From positions 4,278,001 through 4,342,000 of the forward strand of contig NZ_CP174509.1 of NCBI RefSeq assembly GCF_045920555.1: a stretch of DNA of 64,000 nt. Direction: 5' to 3'. Under the pieces are notes generated by a model, which saw only the letters and a list, made by a program, of their open reading frames with translations, made no database searches and was not told the origin of the DNA. Source of the stretch: Pseudalkalibacillus sp045920555. GTDB taxonomy: Bacteria; Bacillota; Bacilli; Bacillales; Fictibacillaceae. Each line of letters opens with the position of its first letter. The stretch's first letter is position 1. Below are positions 42,432 to 52,298 of the stretch, piece by piece. Made by a program: the position numbers and the translations under genes.

Positions 42432-42785
42432 TCAATTATTACTAATCGATAGTTGAATAGGCTTTATGGGCTGTCCAGAGTTATAATTGACCTGTTCATC
42501 AAGGTGCTGCAATTGCATTTTCAAATCTTCTTCATCAAAAGGAAAGTCATCAATTTCGTCTAATTGCTGGAGAAAGGTTTTATGGAGTTTATTGTACCCA
42601 GCCCATTTCTTTTTATCAGCTTGCTCTACTAGTGCAGAAAGGGTAGCCAGACATTTCGCCAGCGGCTTGTTGTCACCTTCAATCAACATTTCCCTGCTGA
42701 TATGATGACACTCAACATAATTCATCTTTTCATTGAAAGTCTTCATATAATCATGGATTCTGACTTGTTGTTCTCTGTTCTTCAT
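42432..42785 (-). CDS. Hypothetical soluble protein
   Basis: This is a 117-residue protein that I do not recognise. It is largely alpha-helical by composition, with an acidic segment DEIDDFPFDEEDLKMQLQHLDE and a C-terminal tail SGQPIKPIQLSISNN. It has no signal peptide, membrane helix or metal motif. A GGGGAC ribosome-like site precedes the ATG. It stands alone between the Fsr and AGCS transporter genes. Confidence 0.6.
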   Translation of the reverse strand: MKNREQQVRIHDYMKTFNEKMNYVECHHISREMLIEGDNKPLAKCLATLSALVEQADKKKWAGYNKLHKTFLQQLDEIDDFPFDEEDLKMQLQHLDEQVNYNSGQPIKPIQLSISNN

Positions 42786-42921
42786 CTAGGTCCCCTCCGT
42801 TTGTACGTCGAAATTCTCTTCTATACAAGATTCTATTTCTTAGATACAAGCTTGAGTAGTATAAATGTACCATTTGGTCGTATTTTCTAAACCTGAACAC
42901 TTATGAGCAACTTCCGAAAGG

Positions 42922-42953
42922 AGAAAAGCTGGCCGAAATGCCGTCGACCAGCT
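42922..42953 (-). terminator. Terminator of the AGCS symporter gene
   Basis: AGCTGG (42928-42933) pairs with CCAGCT (42948-42953), extended by inner pairs, and ends in TTTTCTC on the minus strand. Confidence 0.75.
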
Positions 42954-42966
42954 CCTTTATTGGACA

Positions 42967-44403
42967 TTACTGTTCTCTTTTTATACTCTCATGATATTCG
43001 CGTTCTTCATCCCAGATTTCTGTGTTCTTCAATCCGATCGTTCTTGGATTAAAAATTGGGTTCACACCAGTTCGTTTTTGCGAAACATAATCTTGTAGAG
43101 CATTGAATGCAATCTTACCTAGCATAGCAATGGCAATCAAGTTGACAAGTGCCATAGTTGCCATGAAGAGATCAGCGAGACTCCATACAATCGCAAGTTG
43201 GGCTACGGAACCGAACATGACCATTCCTACCACCGCTAAACGATAGATGAAGATCCAGCTTCTTTTCTCAGGATTGATGAATTCGATATTCGTTTCTCCA
43301 TAATAATAATTTCCGACGACTGAACTGAAGGCGAACAAGAAAATGAAGACTGCAACCATGAAGCCAGCCCAATCACCCACGTGGTAGGTCAGAGCTTGCT
43401 GGGTCAGCTGAATTCCATCCTCTGAACCAGTATATTGACCAGAAAGGATGATCATCATCGCTGTTGCGGTACAGATCAATATCGTATCTGTGAATACACT
43501 CAACGTTTGGATCAGACCTTGCTTTACAGGATGCGATACGTTAGCGGTAGCTGCTGCGTTCGGTGCACTACCCATACCAGCTTCGTTCGAGAATAATCCA
43601 CGTTTGATTCCATTCATTAAAGCAGCCCCAAGTCCGCCTCCGATTGCTTCTTCCAACCCGAAGGCACTTTTGACAATCAAAGCAACCACTGATGGGAGTT
43701 CAGTGATGTTAACGACTAATACATAAAGAGCTAAAAGTAAGTATAAAACCGCCATCACTGGTACAATCGCTTCAGCCACACGTGCAATCCGCTTGATTCC
43801 GCCAAAGATGATGATGGCAACGATTGTACTTAACGCTATTCCAAATACAACCCTGTTAACGCCGAAGGAATTTTCCAATGCCAATGAGATCGTATTAGCT
43901 TGTACGGAATTAAATACTAAGCCGAATGTAAATGTAATGAGAACTGCAAACAGAATCCCCATCCAGCGTTTATTAAGCCCTTTTTCCATATAATATGCGG
44001 GTCCGCCACGGAAGCCGAATTCATCTTTCACTTTATAGATCTGGGCGAGCGTACTTTCTACAAAAGCAGTCGCTGCACCGATCAATGCAATGATCCACAT
44101 CCAGAAGACCGCTCCAGGACCACCTAATGAAATCGCTAAGGCTACACCTGCCAGGTTCCCTGTACCGACACGTGAAGCTGTACTGATACTGAAAGCCTGG
44201 AAGGAGGATACGCCCCTTTTCTTCTTATCCTTTGAAACAGTCGCTCCTTCACCTAAAAGCTTGACCATGTCTTTTAACATGGTGAATTGTACAAATTTGG
44301 TCCGGATGGAGAAATAAACACCTAAAATAAGTAAGAGTGCAATCAAGACATACGTCCATAAAATATCATTTCCCCACCCGACGATGGTTTCTAACCAAGA
44401 CAA
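42967..44403 (-). CDS. AGCS-family alanine/glycine:cation symporter
   Basis: This is a sodium:alanine symporter family carrier of about 478 residues with ten or more helices. Family blocks include QAFSISTASRVGTGNLAGVALAISLGGPGAVFWMW, FGLVFNSVQANTIS and GLFSNEAGMGSAPNAAATA. It imports alanine, glycine or a related amino acid with Na+. The frame is open to a GTG at 44412, but AGAGGTG lies 6 nt before a TTG at 44401-44403 that gives MSWLETIVGWGNDIL. It is monocistronic. Confidence 0.92.
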   Translation of the reverse strand: MSWLETIVGWGNDILWTYVLIALLLILGVYFSIRTKFVQFTMLKDMVKLLGEGATVSKDKKKRGVSSFQAFSISTASRVGTGNLAGVALAISLGGPGAVFWMWIIALIGAATAFVESTLAQIYKVKDEFGFRGGPAYYMEKGLNKRWMGILFAVLITFTFGLVFNSVQANTISLALENSFGVNRVVFGIALSTIVAIIIFGGIKRIARVAEAIVPVMAVLYLLLALYVLVVNITELPSVVALIVKSAFGLEEAIGGGLGAALMNGIKRGLFSNEAGMGSAPNAAATANVSHPVKQGLIQTLSVFTDTILICTATAMMIILSGQYTGSEDGIQLTQQALTYHVGDWAGFMVAVFIFLFAFSSVVGNYYYGETNIEFINPEKRSWIFIYRLAVVGMVMFGSVAQLAIVWSLADLFMATMALVNLIAIAMLGKIAFNALQDYVSQKRTGVNPIFNPRTIGLKNTEIWDEEREYHESIKREQ

Positions 44404-44574
44404 AAGTATCACCTCTTATGTATTTATTAAGCATACCGTTCCCTATTGTATTACACCCGAGACATCCTGTCATTGGATGTAGATGGTAATACAAGAAGAC
44501 ATGCTACATTTTGGTAAGGAAAAGTTCCTGACATTTCTATCTTATAGAAAATTGTATTTAGCAAAATTTTCGAC

Positions 44575-44660
44575 ATTCCTGCAGGAAAAGCAAGCCAGAC
44601 GAGACCCCGCAGCGAGGAAAGAGCGGGGAGGCTTGCGTCGCCCGCGTTAAGGGAGTGAAT
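44575..44660. repeat. GC-rich Bacillaceae intergenic repeat
   Basis: ATTCCTGCAGGAAAAGCAAG then CCAGACGAGACC match the shorter fragment at 25938-25969. The element continues with the hairpin CCCCGC-N12-GCGGGG (44605-44628). It is far richer in GC than the rest of the 44404-44692 gap, which is otherwise featureless. Confidence 0.65.
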
Positions 44661-44692
44661 TTCGCGTAAATCAATAATTAAGTATATCAGAG

Positions 44693-45457
44693 CTATTTGT
44701 TTAAAAAAGCTTGAATACGCCTTTGGTGTTCCGGCGTTTTTCTCATTTTACCTTGAGCCTCATTTTCCATGTCCAACGTATTGTTCAGTTCATGCACATT
44801 CAGTGAGCTGAAAATCAATTTTGTTTCAATTAAAGCTTCAATCGGCTGATTAAGAAATTGTTTTGCGATCTCCTCCGCGTGGGTGAACGGTTGGTCGGCG
44901 ACAACTTTGTCGATGAGACCGAGCTGAAAGGCTTCTTCTGCATTAAACGTCCTGCCATTCCAAATCGCCTGCTTTGCCATCTGGTCCCCGAGCTTGTTTT
45001 TCAAAAGATAATGACAACCTCCATCCGCGACAAGCCCTACTTTGATGAAATTCAATCCGAAACTCGCATCCTCTGATGCAACAATGTAATCAGAAGCGAG
45101 GGCAAGGCTGAAGCCAAGGCCTGCAGCCGGCCCATGGACGGATGAGATTACGATCTTAGGCAAGGTGTAAACTTTTACAATCATTTCCTTTACCTGATCC
45201 ATGATTTCAGTGAAACGCGCTTCTGAAATATCCTCTTTCATAGAAGAGATATCGCCACCGGAAGAAAACCCAGCTCCTGCCCCGGATACAAGGATAACTT
45301 TCGCCTCATGATCGATAACTGAGTCCAGCTTTTCAATCAATTGTTCGATCAATTCAACATTCATAGCATTCAATACGTGCGGCCGGTTCAATTCGATATG
45401 AATGATCTGATCTTTAACCTCAATTCGTATTGGTTCACTAGAACTTGTTGCCTTCAT
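44693..45457 (-). CDS. Enoyl-CoA hydratase/isomerase
   Basis: This crotonase-family protein of about 254 residues hydrates enoyl-CoA in beta-oxidation. LVSGAGAGFSSGGDISSMKED is the first oxyanion region and VHGPAAGLGFSLALASDYIVASEDASFGLNFIKVGLVADGG the second. The second catalytic Glu position in LNFIKVGL is not an obvious Glu, so an isomerase or other crotonase activity is possible. GAGAGGAG precedes the ATG at 45455-45457, preferred to 45475. It is the last gene of the fatty-acid operon. Confidence 0.88.
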   Translation of the reverse strand: MKATSSSEPIRIEVKDQIIHIELNRPHVLNAMNVELIEQLIEKLDSVIDHEAKVILVSGAGAGFSSGGDISSMKEDISEARFTEIMDQVKEMIVKVYTLPKIVISSVHGPAAGLGFSLALASDYIVASEDASFGLNFIKVGLVADGGCHYLLKNKLGDQMAKQAIWNGRTFNAEEAFQLGLIDKVVADQPFTHAEEIAKQFLNQPIEALIETKLIFSSLNVHELNNTLDMENEAQGKMRKTPEHQRRIQAFLNK

Positions 45458-45528
45458 ATAGGAGCTCCTCTCCATACTAAAAGCTAACCTTTAAAGTTTT
45501 CAACGTCAGGCTAATGCTTCCCTGGAAA

Positions 45529-46680
45529 TCATAGCCTTTCAATGATGGCAGCGGTCGCCATGCCATGTCCGATACATATCGTCAACAAGCCGTATTTACC
45601 GTCAATCCGTTCGAGTTCATGGAGCAAGGTCGTGATTAGTTTAGCTCCAGTGGCACCTAAAGGGTGACCGAGTGCGATCGCCCCACCATTCACATTTACC
45701 CGCTCAAGCGAACCGCCGATTTCTTTTTCCCAGGCTAAGACAACCGGGGCAAAAGCTTCGTTGATTTCTATGCGATCGATGTCCTCGATAGAAAGTCCTG
45801 CTCTATCCAACACTTTTCTTGTTGCAGGAATGACACCATCGAGCATCAGCGTCGGGTCAGAACCGACGACAACCCTCTCGACAATACGTGCGCGTGGTTT
45901 CATCCCCAACGATTCGGCTCTCTTTCTATCCATTAAAAGGACAGCAGCCGCACCATCACTCATCTGGCTCGCATTCCCAGCGGTGACCACACCATCCGGC
46001 TTGAAGACAGGCTTTAAACTTGCGAGGGCTTCTAAAGATGTATCTTTTCGGGGCCCTTCATCTTTAGACACTGAAATCGTATTCCCTTCAGCATCTTCAC
46101 CATTCACCGAGAGGATTTCACGATCGAAGTGCCCTTCCTTTTGTGCATTCAATGCCCTTTGGTGGCTTTCAAAGGCATACCGATCTAAATCCTCCCTTGT
46201 CATGTTGTATTTATCAGCGATCAGTTCTGCAGAAACACCTTGATGGACAAAATTATATTTTTCCTTCAACGAGTTTGGAATCGTCCGTTCATTCCCATCA
46301 CTTAAGATCGGAACCATCGTCATGTTCTCAACACCTGCGGCAATGGTGATGTCCATATCGCCTGCTAAAATTTCTTGCGCAGCAAAATGCAAGGCTTGCT
46401 GACCCGAACCGCACATCCTGTTGATTTGCACAGATGGGACTTCAACTGGAAATCCTGAATCGAGCGCTGCAAGCCGTCCAATATTAAACCCTTGCTCTGA
46501 ATGTGGGGTAACGCACCCCATCACGATATCTTCAATCAGATCCTTTTCAATGTTCGCTCTTTTCGTCAGTTCATCTAGAACCGCTCCTGCCAAGTGCACG
46601 GGATGAGTATTCCTGAAAACCCCTTTCCGTTTGCCAACTGCTGTACGTACTGCTTCTACAATCACAACTTCCCTGTTCAT
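45529..46680 (-). CDS. Acetyl-CoA acyltransferase (thiolase)
   Basis: This 383-residue thiolase cleaves 3-ketoacyl-CoA to acetyl-CoA. The nucleophile Cys is in QINRMCGSGQQALH, the His in GGAIALGHPLGATG and the second Cys in TICIGHGMATAAI. The frame is open to 46770, but GGAGGG precedes the ATG at 46678-46680, which gives the family's standard start MNREVVIVEAVRTAVG. It lies 31 nt after the hydroxyacyl-CoA dehydrogenase gene. Confidence 0.94.
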   Translation of the reverse strand: MNREVVIVEAVRTAVGKRKGVFRNTHPVHLAGAVLDELTKRANIEKDLIEDIVMGCVTPHSEQGFNIGRLAALDSGFPVEVPSVQINRMCGSGQQALHFAAQEILAGDMDITIAAGVENMTMVPILSDGNERTIPNSLKEKYNFVHQGVSAELIADKYNMTREDLDRYAFESHQRALNAQKEGHFDREILSVNGEDAEGNTISVSKDEGPRKDTSLEALASLKPVFKPDGVVTAGNASQMSDGAAAVLLMDRKRAESLGMKPRARIVERVVVGSDPTLMLDGVIPATRKVLDRAGLSIEDIDRIEINEAFAPVVLAWEKEIGGSLERVNVNGGAIALGHPLGATGAKLITTLLHELERIDGKYGLLTICIGHGMATAAIIERL

Positions 46681-46711
46681 GTATATTCCCTCCATCCTGT
46701 CCCCTGATTGT

Positions 46712-47572
46712 TTATTTATCGTAAGTGTAAAATCCACGTCCCGTTTTGACGCCAAAATGTCCTGCTTCAACCAGCTTCCTTAAGATCTGCGGTGGGCGGA
46801 AGCGGTCCCCGTACGCATCAAGCATACCTTCACTTGCGAACAACATCGTATCCAAACCGACGTAGTCAGCGAGTTCCAATGGCCCCATCGGGTAATTCAA
46901 TCCGAGCCGGATCGCTTTATCGACGTCTTCGATGGATGCAACACCTTCTTCATAGATGCGCATACACTCAAGCATATGAGCAGACAGAGCGCGTGTCGTC
47001 ACGAATCCTTGGGCATCTTTTACAAGTACCGTTTCTTTACCGATTTCTTCAGAAACCTGTTCAATGGCTCGAACCGTTTCATTAGACGTCTCGATTCCTT
47101 TCACGATTTCAATCAGCCTCATGATTGGTGCCGGGTTGAACCAATGCATACCGATCACTCTACTTGGCCGTTCAGTGGCAGATGCGATTGCTGTGATACT
47201 AAGCTCAGATGTATTGGTTGCGAGAATTGCATCTTTCGGAGCTAACTGATCAAGTTGATTAAGAACCCGCTTTTTCAATTCCAGATTCTCAGGAACAGCT
47301 TCGATCACAAGCTCACTTTTCGTACATGCTGTAGGCAGATCAAGTGTAGTCGAAATATTGGCAATGGTAGTCTCTACGTCATCGGTAGAGAGATGACCTG
47401 CTTTCTGGAGCCGCCCCAGACTTTTTTGGATTTTTTCCATTCCTTTCTTTAAAGCATCCTCTGTAATATCCTGCATGATGACCTTTTTGCCTTTCATGGC
47501 CATCGCCTGGGCAATTCCATTTCCCATCAGCCCTGCGCCTATGACCCCCACTTTTTTGATCATATCAGCCAT
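46712..47572 (-). CDS. 3-hydroxyacyl-CoA (3-hydroxybutyryl-CoA) dehydrogenase
   Basis: This 286-residue NAD-dependent enzyme has the Rossmann loop VGVIGAGLMGNGIAQAMA, NTSELSITAIA, the catalytic His in MHWFNPAPIM and the C-terminal dimerisation domain with LNYPMGPLELADYVGLD. It oxidises 3-hydroxyacyl-CoA in the third step of beta-oxidation. Both ATGs at the N-terminus (47572 and 47563) are possible after AAGGGG. It begins 9 nt after the true end of the frameshifted ligase gene. Confidence 0.93.
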   Translation of the reverse strand: MADMIKKVGVIGAGLMGNGIAQAMAMKGKKVIMQDITEDALKKGMEKIQKSLGRLQKAGHLSTDDVETTIANISTTLDLPTACTKSELVIEAVPENLELKKRVLNQLDQLAPKDAILATNTSELSITAIASATERPSRVIGMHWFNPAPIMRLIEIVKGIETSNETVRAIEQVSEEIGKETVLVKDAQGFVTTRALSAHMLECMRIYEEGVASIEDVDKAIRLGLNYPMGPLELADYVGLDTMLFASEGMLDAYGDRFRPPQILRKLVEAGHFGVKTGRGFYTYDK

Positions 47573-47581
47573 TTCCCCTTT

Positions 47582-49203
47582 TTATTTTGATGTCGTTTCC
47601 AAATAATCTTTCAACTGATCCCGTAATGCGCGTTTTAAGAACTTACCAACTGAGGTTTTCGGATTTCATCAAGGAAGGCGATATCATCTGGAAGCCACCA
47701 TTTTGCAAATTTTGGTCTTAAAAACGCCATTAATTCTTCTTTTGTGACTTTATCTTTCATGTCATCCTTGAGAACAACACAGGCCAGTGGTCTTTCCTGC
47801 CATTCACGATTTGGTACTGCAATGACCGCAGCTTCGAATACCGCATCATGAGCCATCAAAGCATTCTCCAAATCAACAGAGGAAATCCACTCTCCGCCAC
47901 TCTTGATCAAATCCTTTGTACGGTCAATGATCTTGACGTTCCCTTCTCGATCGACTGTAACAACATCCCCTGTATGCAACCAGCCATCTCTGAACGCTTC
48001 ATTTGTACGTTCATCTTGGTAATATTCATTAGCGACCCAGTTACCCCTGAGTAACAGTTCACCCATTTCCTTACCGTCCCATTTCACCTCGCCGTCTTTA
48101 CCGATTACCTTCATCTCGACACCTGGAACAATGTACCCCTGCTTACTCCGGATATCAAGACGATCATCTTCAGGATAGGATTCCTGATAGCTTTTCAAGC
48201 GGGACAATGTTACGAGAGGACTGGTTTCTGTCATACCATAGGCATGGATGAATGGAATTCGGTATTTTTCTTCAAAGGTATGGATCATCGACTTAGGTGC
48301 TGCAGATCCTCCACATAAAATCGCTCTCAGGCTGCTCATATCATAATTTCCATTTTCCAACTCTTTCAAGAGGGCGATCCAAATGGTTGGCACGCCAGCC
48401 GCCAGTGTAACACGGTGTTTTTCAATCAAATCTGCTAAAATTGCTGGGGTCGGCATCGGCCCTGGAAGTACTTGTGAGGCTCCGAACCAAACCGAGGCGA
48501 AAGGCAATCCCCATGCATTCACATGAAACATTGGCACCACAGGCATCGTAACGTCAGATTCAGAAATCGCTGCACTATCCGCAAGACCGAGAGCCATACT
48601 GTGAAGAACAGTGCCGCGATGGGAATAGACGACTCCCTTCGGATTGCCTGTCGTGGCCGAAGTGAAACACATACCTGCCGGATCATTCTCATCGATATCC
48701 TTAACAAATTCATAGTCTATTTCGCCCTCATTAAGGAAATTTTCATAATGATAGACGTTTCGCAAAGTCGTTTCACCCAATGTATCTTCATCCGTCATGA
48801 TGATATATGCTTGTACAGTCTTCAGTTTGTGCTGGATTTTTTCAATGAGCGGGACTAATTCGGTATCTAAAAGTAAGGCCTTGTCTTCTGCATGGTTGAT
48901 GATATATGAAATATGTTCTGCGGAAAGACGGATGTTGATCGTATGCAAGACACCACCCATACCTGGGATTCCGAAGTAGGCTTCAAGGTGACGGTGATGG
49001 TTCCATGCGAAAGTACCTACCCGATCCCCTTTCCTTAAGCCTAACTTCTTTAAAGCACTTGACAGCCTTCTAGTACGCTCTGCAATTTCACTATACGTAA
49101 GAGTACAGACCTTTGTCGCATTCCTTGATGTTACTTTTTTTTGAGGAAAATACGTTTCTGCGTGCTCCAACATAGATGGTACAGTCATGGGAATGTTCAT
49201 CAT
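47582..49203 (-). pseudogene. Fatty-acyl-CoA ligase (AMP-binding) with a C-terminal frameshift
   Basis: This ANL-superfamily ligase has FTSATTGNPKGVVYSHRGT (P-loop), AYGMTETSPL and LHTGDVVTVDREGNVKIIDR. The open frame ends early at 47635 with DEIRKPQLVSS. If one C is restored near 47660-47664, the sequence continues DEIPKTSVGKFLKRALRDQL and DYLETTSK to a TAA at 47582-47584. The normal ending contains the catalytic lysine of the A10 motif (PKTSVGK), which the observed frame lacks. It would therefore be inactive in adenylation unless this is a sequencing error or ribosomes shift. Confidence 0.85.
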
Positions 49204-49233
49204 TTTAAAATCCTCCCTTGTCTTAAACTTGCT

Positions 49234-50379
49234 TCATAATCCCATTTCCTTTGCAATGATCGTTTTCATGATTTCATTCGTGCCTGCATAAATGGAAGCG
49301 ACAGGGATATCCCGGTATCTTCTTGCAATCTCGTATTCTTCCATATAGCCATAGCCGCCATGGAGCTGCATACATTGCGTAGCGATGTTCCGAGCCATGT
49401 CCGTCGTCCAATATTTAGCCATTGATACTTTCTTGACTACATTCTTTTTTTGGATATGCTGATCGATAAGATCGTCTAAGAATGTCCTGCCAATCTCTAC
49501 CTCAGTGGCCATTTCCGCTAAACGGAACTGGACGGTTTGAAAATCACTGATCTTCTTTCCAAATGCATTCCGGTTTTTCACGTAATCGATCGTTTGTTTG
49601 AGCATTTCTTCTGCTGCTGTCACCGCAACGATCGCTACAACAAGGCGCTCCTGCTGAAGCTGTTGCATGAGATAGTAGAAACCTTTCCCTTCCTCTCCAA
49701 TCAAGTTAGCTGACGAAACCTTTACATCTTCAAAAATCAATTCAGCAGTATCCTGACTGTGAAGACCTACTTTGTCGAGCTTTTTCCCACGCTTGAACCC
49801 AGCCGTATCCCCTTCAACAACGATCAGGCTTATCCCCTTGTGTGCCGGCTTTATTTTTGTATCGGTTTTACATACAACTACGATGAGATCAGCATGGATA
49901 CCATTGGTGATAAACGTTTTTTCTCCATTTAAAAGGTAATGGTCGCCATCTTTCCGCGCTGTCATCCTGATACCTGCAAGATCCGATCCCGCTCCTGGCT
50001 CCGTCATGGCGATCGCTGTTATGATTTCACCCGTAATACACTTGGGCAACCAACGCTTTTTTTGTTCTTCGGTCCCGTATTCTTCGAGGTAAGGAATGAC
50101 GATATCATTATGCAAACCAATTCCGACCAGGCTTGAACCTACCCGTTCCAATTCCTCTAAAATGACAACGGAATATGCAAAATCAGCATTCAAACCACCG
50201 TATGCCTCGTCCACCCCTGGACAGAGGAAACCGTTCTCCCCCATCTTCTCCCAAAAGCTCCTCGGGATGAGACGATCTTTTTCCCAAACGTCATAAAAAG
50301 GGTACGCCTCTTTCTGAAGAAATTTCCGGAAAGCTTCCCGGAATATATGATGTTCTTCTTGCAAATATCGTGCTGTCAT
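49234..50379 (-). CDS. Acyl-CoA dehydrogenase
   Basis: This 381-residue flavoenzyme carries out the first oxidation of beta-oxidation. AMTEPGAGSDLAGIRMTA and FITNGIHADLIVV are the FAD-binding ACAD signatures. MQLHGGYGYMEEYEIARRYRD contains the catalytic Glu region and IYAGTNEIMKTIIAKEMGL the C-terminus. GGGAGATTTGA precedes the ATG. It lies between two acyl-CoA ligase genes in the operon. An electron-transfer flavoprotein gene is not in the window. Confidence 0.94.
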   Translation of the reverse strand: MTARYLQEEHHIFREAFRKFLQKEAYPFYDVWEKDRLIPRSFWEKMGENGFLCPGVDEAYGGLNADFAYSVVILEELERVGSSLVGIGLHNDIVIPYLEEYGTEEQKKRWLPKCITGEIITAIAMTEPGAGSDLAGIRMTARKDGDHYLLNGEKTFITNGIHADLIVVVCKTDTKIKPAHKGISLIVVEGDTAGFKRGKKLDKVGLHSQDTAELIFEDVKVSSANLIGEEGKGFYYLMQQLQQERLVVAIVAVTAAEEMLKQTIDYVKNRNAFGKKISDFQTVQFRLAEMATEVEIGRTFLDDLIDQHIQKKNVVKKVSMAKYWTTDMARNIATQCMQLHGGYGYMEEYEIARRYRDIPVASIYAGTNEIMKTIIAKEMGL

Positions 50380-50401
50380 TCAAATCTCCCTTTCCACTGT
50401 T

Positions 50402-51970
50402 TTAAGGCATTTGTGTTTCAGCATCCCGTTTATATTGCTTTCTCAGCAGGAATTTTTGAATCTTACCGCTCGCATTCCGAGGCAATTCTTTTACGAAAAT
50501 GTAGTTTCTCGGGCGTTTGAAGTCAGCGAGGGCCGTACTTGATTTACAGAATTGCTCGAGCTCATCCTCTGTCAGACTTTCATCTTTTTTCACTATGACA
50601 GCGGTTACATTTTCGCCCCACTTTTCATCTGGAGTACCAAGTACAGCTACATCCAGAACGCCTTCATGTTCATACAGCACATCTTCTACTTCTCTCGGAT
50701 AGACATTCTCGCCACCTGTGATGATCATGTCATCTACTCGGTCGGCTACATAAAGATAACCATCATCGTCCATATAACCTAAGTCGCCAGAATGGTACCA
50801 TCCTTTATACATCGCCTTTTCTGTCGCTTCTTCCCGATTGAAGTATCCAACCATCATACTTGGTCCTCTGACGATGATTTCACCGACTTCACCAGGTGGA
50901 AGGATATCTTCAGGTTCTGAGGGACCATGCTCATTCGGACGGACAACGCGGACTTCGTGATTCAAACAAGCTCTTCCCGCTGAACCTGCTTTTAGAATCT
51001 GCTCATCATCCGATAAGAACGTTATGGCTGGTCCCATCTCCGTCATTCCATATGCTTGGATGAGATCGACCCCTAATTTCTCTTTACATGCTCTGACGAG
51101 AGCAGGGGCCATAGGAGCAGCACCATATAAACCGAGACGCAAACTGATGATGTCATAGGAAGTAAGGTCTTGTTGAAGTATCATATTCCACATGGTAGGG
51201 GCACCAAAAAATACTGAGATCTTTTCTTGATTGATGACTTGAAGGACTTGTTGAGGGTCGAAATGATGGATAATGACATTTGTTGCCCCGACATGGACTC
51301 TAGGTAGGAAGCAACAATGAAGCTCTGCACAATGGAACATCGGAGCTGCCACCAATCCTCGATCATTTTCGGTCAATTGCTTCACTGCAGCACAGGCAAT
51401 ACTTTGCTCAACCATGTCGCGATGTCGGTGCATGACTCCTTTTGGTCGCCCTGTCGTTCCGCTCGTGTACATGATTGCATATAGGTCATTTTCCCCAACT
51501 TCCACTTTCGGAGCTTTTGTCGAATATTCACGTACTCTGTCATGATAATTAACAGCATAGGTCGGACAATTTTTACTGACACACCAAAAAGAGGTTTCTG
51601 GTGTTTGTTTATGTATTGCCGCAATATGAGGTTCAAGCATTTCTTCGAACAAGAATACAGTCGGCTTTGCATCTTCAATTATATAGGCTACTTCTTGTGC
51701 TTTTAGACGGAAGTTGATCGGATTCAGGATAGCTCCGATTTTAGCGCATGCGAAAAGTACTGTTGCAAGCTCAGTTGTATTGAATAAGAAGGTAGAAACA
51801 CGATCGCCCTTGCCTACACCCGATTCAATCAAAGCGTTTGAAAGTCGATTGACGTTTTCATTCCATTCCTGATACGTCCAACGTTGATTGGTTGCAGCAT
51901 CCACAAGTGCCTCTTTGTTCGGAAACTTTTGTACAGTCAACTCGAATAATTTCCCAATCGTTACATACAT
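50402..51970 (-). CDS. Fatty-acyl-CoA ligase (AMP-binding)
   Basis: This 522-residue ligase activates a carboxylic acid with ATP and CoA. YTSGTTGRPKGVMHRHRD is the P-loop motif, AYGMTEMGPA the A5 region, YHSGDLGYMDDDGYLYVADR the hinge, and LPRNASGKIQKFLLRKQ carries the A10 catalytic Lys intact. AGGAGG lies 6 nt before the ATG at 51968-51970, so the in-frame extension to 52012 is unlikely. It is the first gene of the beta-oxidation operon, and the only ligase there with an intact C-terminus. Confidence 0.93.
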   Translation of the reverse strand: MYVTIGKLFELTVQKFPNKEALVDAATNQRWTYQEWNENVNRLSNALIESGVGKGDRVSTFLFNTTELATVLFACAKIGAILNPINFRLKAQEVAYIIEDAKPTVFLFEEMLEPHIAAIHKQTPETSFWCVSKNCPTYAVNYHDRVREYSTKAPKVEVGENDLYAIMYTSGTTGRPKGVMHRHRDMVEQSIACAAVKQLTENDRGLVAAPMFHCAELHCCFLPRVHVGATNVIIHHFDPQQVLQVINQEKISVFFGAPTMWNMILQQDLTSYDIISLRLGLYGAAPMAPALVRACKEKLGVDLIQAYGMTEMGPAITFLSDDEQILKAGSAGRACLNHEVRVVRPNEHGPSEPEDILPPGEVGEIIVRGPSMMVGYFNREEATEKAMYKGWYHSGDLGYMDDDGYLYVADRVDDMIITGGENVYPREVEDVLYEHEGVLDVAVLGTPDEKWGENVTAVIVKKDESLTEDELEQFCKSSTALADFKRPRNYIFVKELPRNASGKIQKFLLRKQYKRDAETQMP

Positions 51971-52298
51971 AAACGTTCCTCCTCTTATTAAATTACATTG
52001 GATCACTGACAATCATCATCCTTATGCACAGATGTAAACCCGCCGACTTACCTCCTTTTCATACTTACTTCGTTCCTTATATTCATTTCGTTATTTTCAA
52101 GCTATTTCCTACTGTTTTTTGAATTTTCACATAACATAATGGAAAAAAATAATTAAAAAAGGATTAATTGTCGAATGAACGGGGTAATAACTTTATAAAC
52201 AAAGCACTAAATAGTCTATAACTCTTTAAAAAAGGTCGGCTTCTGTACTACAAAAAAATAAACCATATAAATTAACTTATGGATAGGAGGAATCTGAA
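51971..52298. other. Divergent control region of the beta-oxidation operon
   Basis: This 328-nt AT-rich gap separates the fatty-acid operon from the IDEAL-domain gene. I looked for FadR-type (TGAATGA/TCATTCA) and cre operators and found only partial half-sites (AATGAATATAAG near 52080, CGAATGAAC near 52170). No promoter is strong enough to call. Confidence 0.4.

Noticed and set aside
42133..42435. 100-residue minus-strand frame between the Fsr-type gene and the hypothetical gene
   Set aside because: It overlaps the start of the MFS gene in another frame, has no ribosome site and shows no recognisable composition.
51946..51958. TTTCCCAATC near the start of the first acyl-CoA ligase as another box
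   Set aside because: It lies inside the coding region and has no paired box at the required spacing.
52060..52180. FadR operator before the beta-oxidation operon
   Set aside because: Only isolated partial half-sites (ATGAATA, CGAATGAAC) are present, not a TGAATGA/TCATTCA palindrome.
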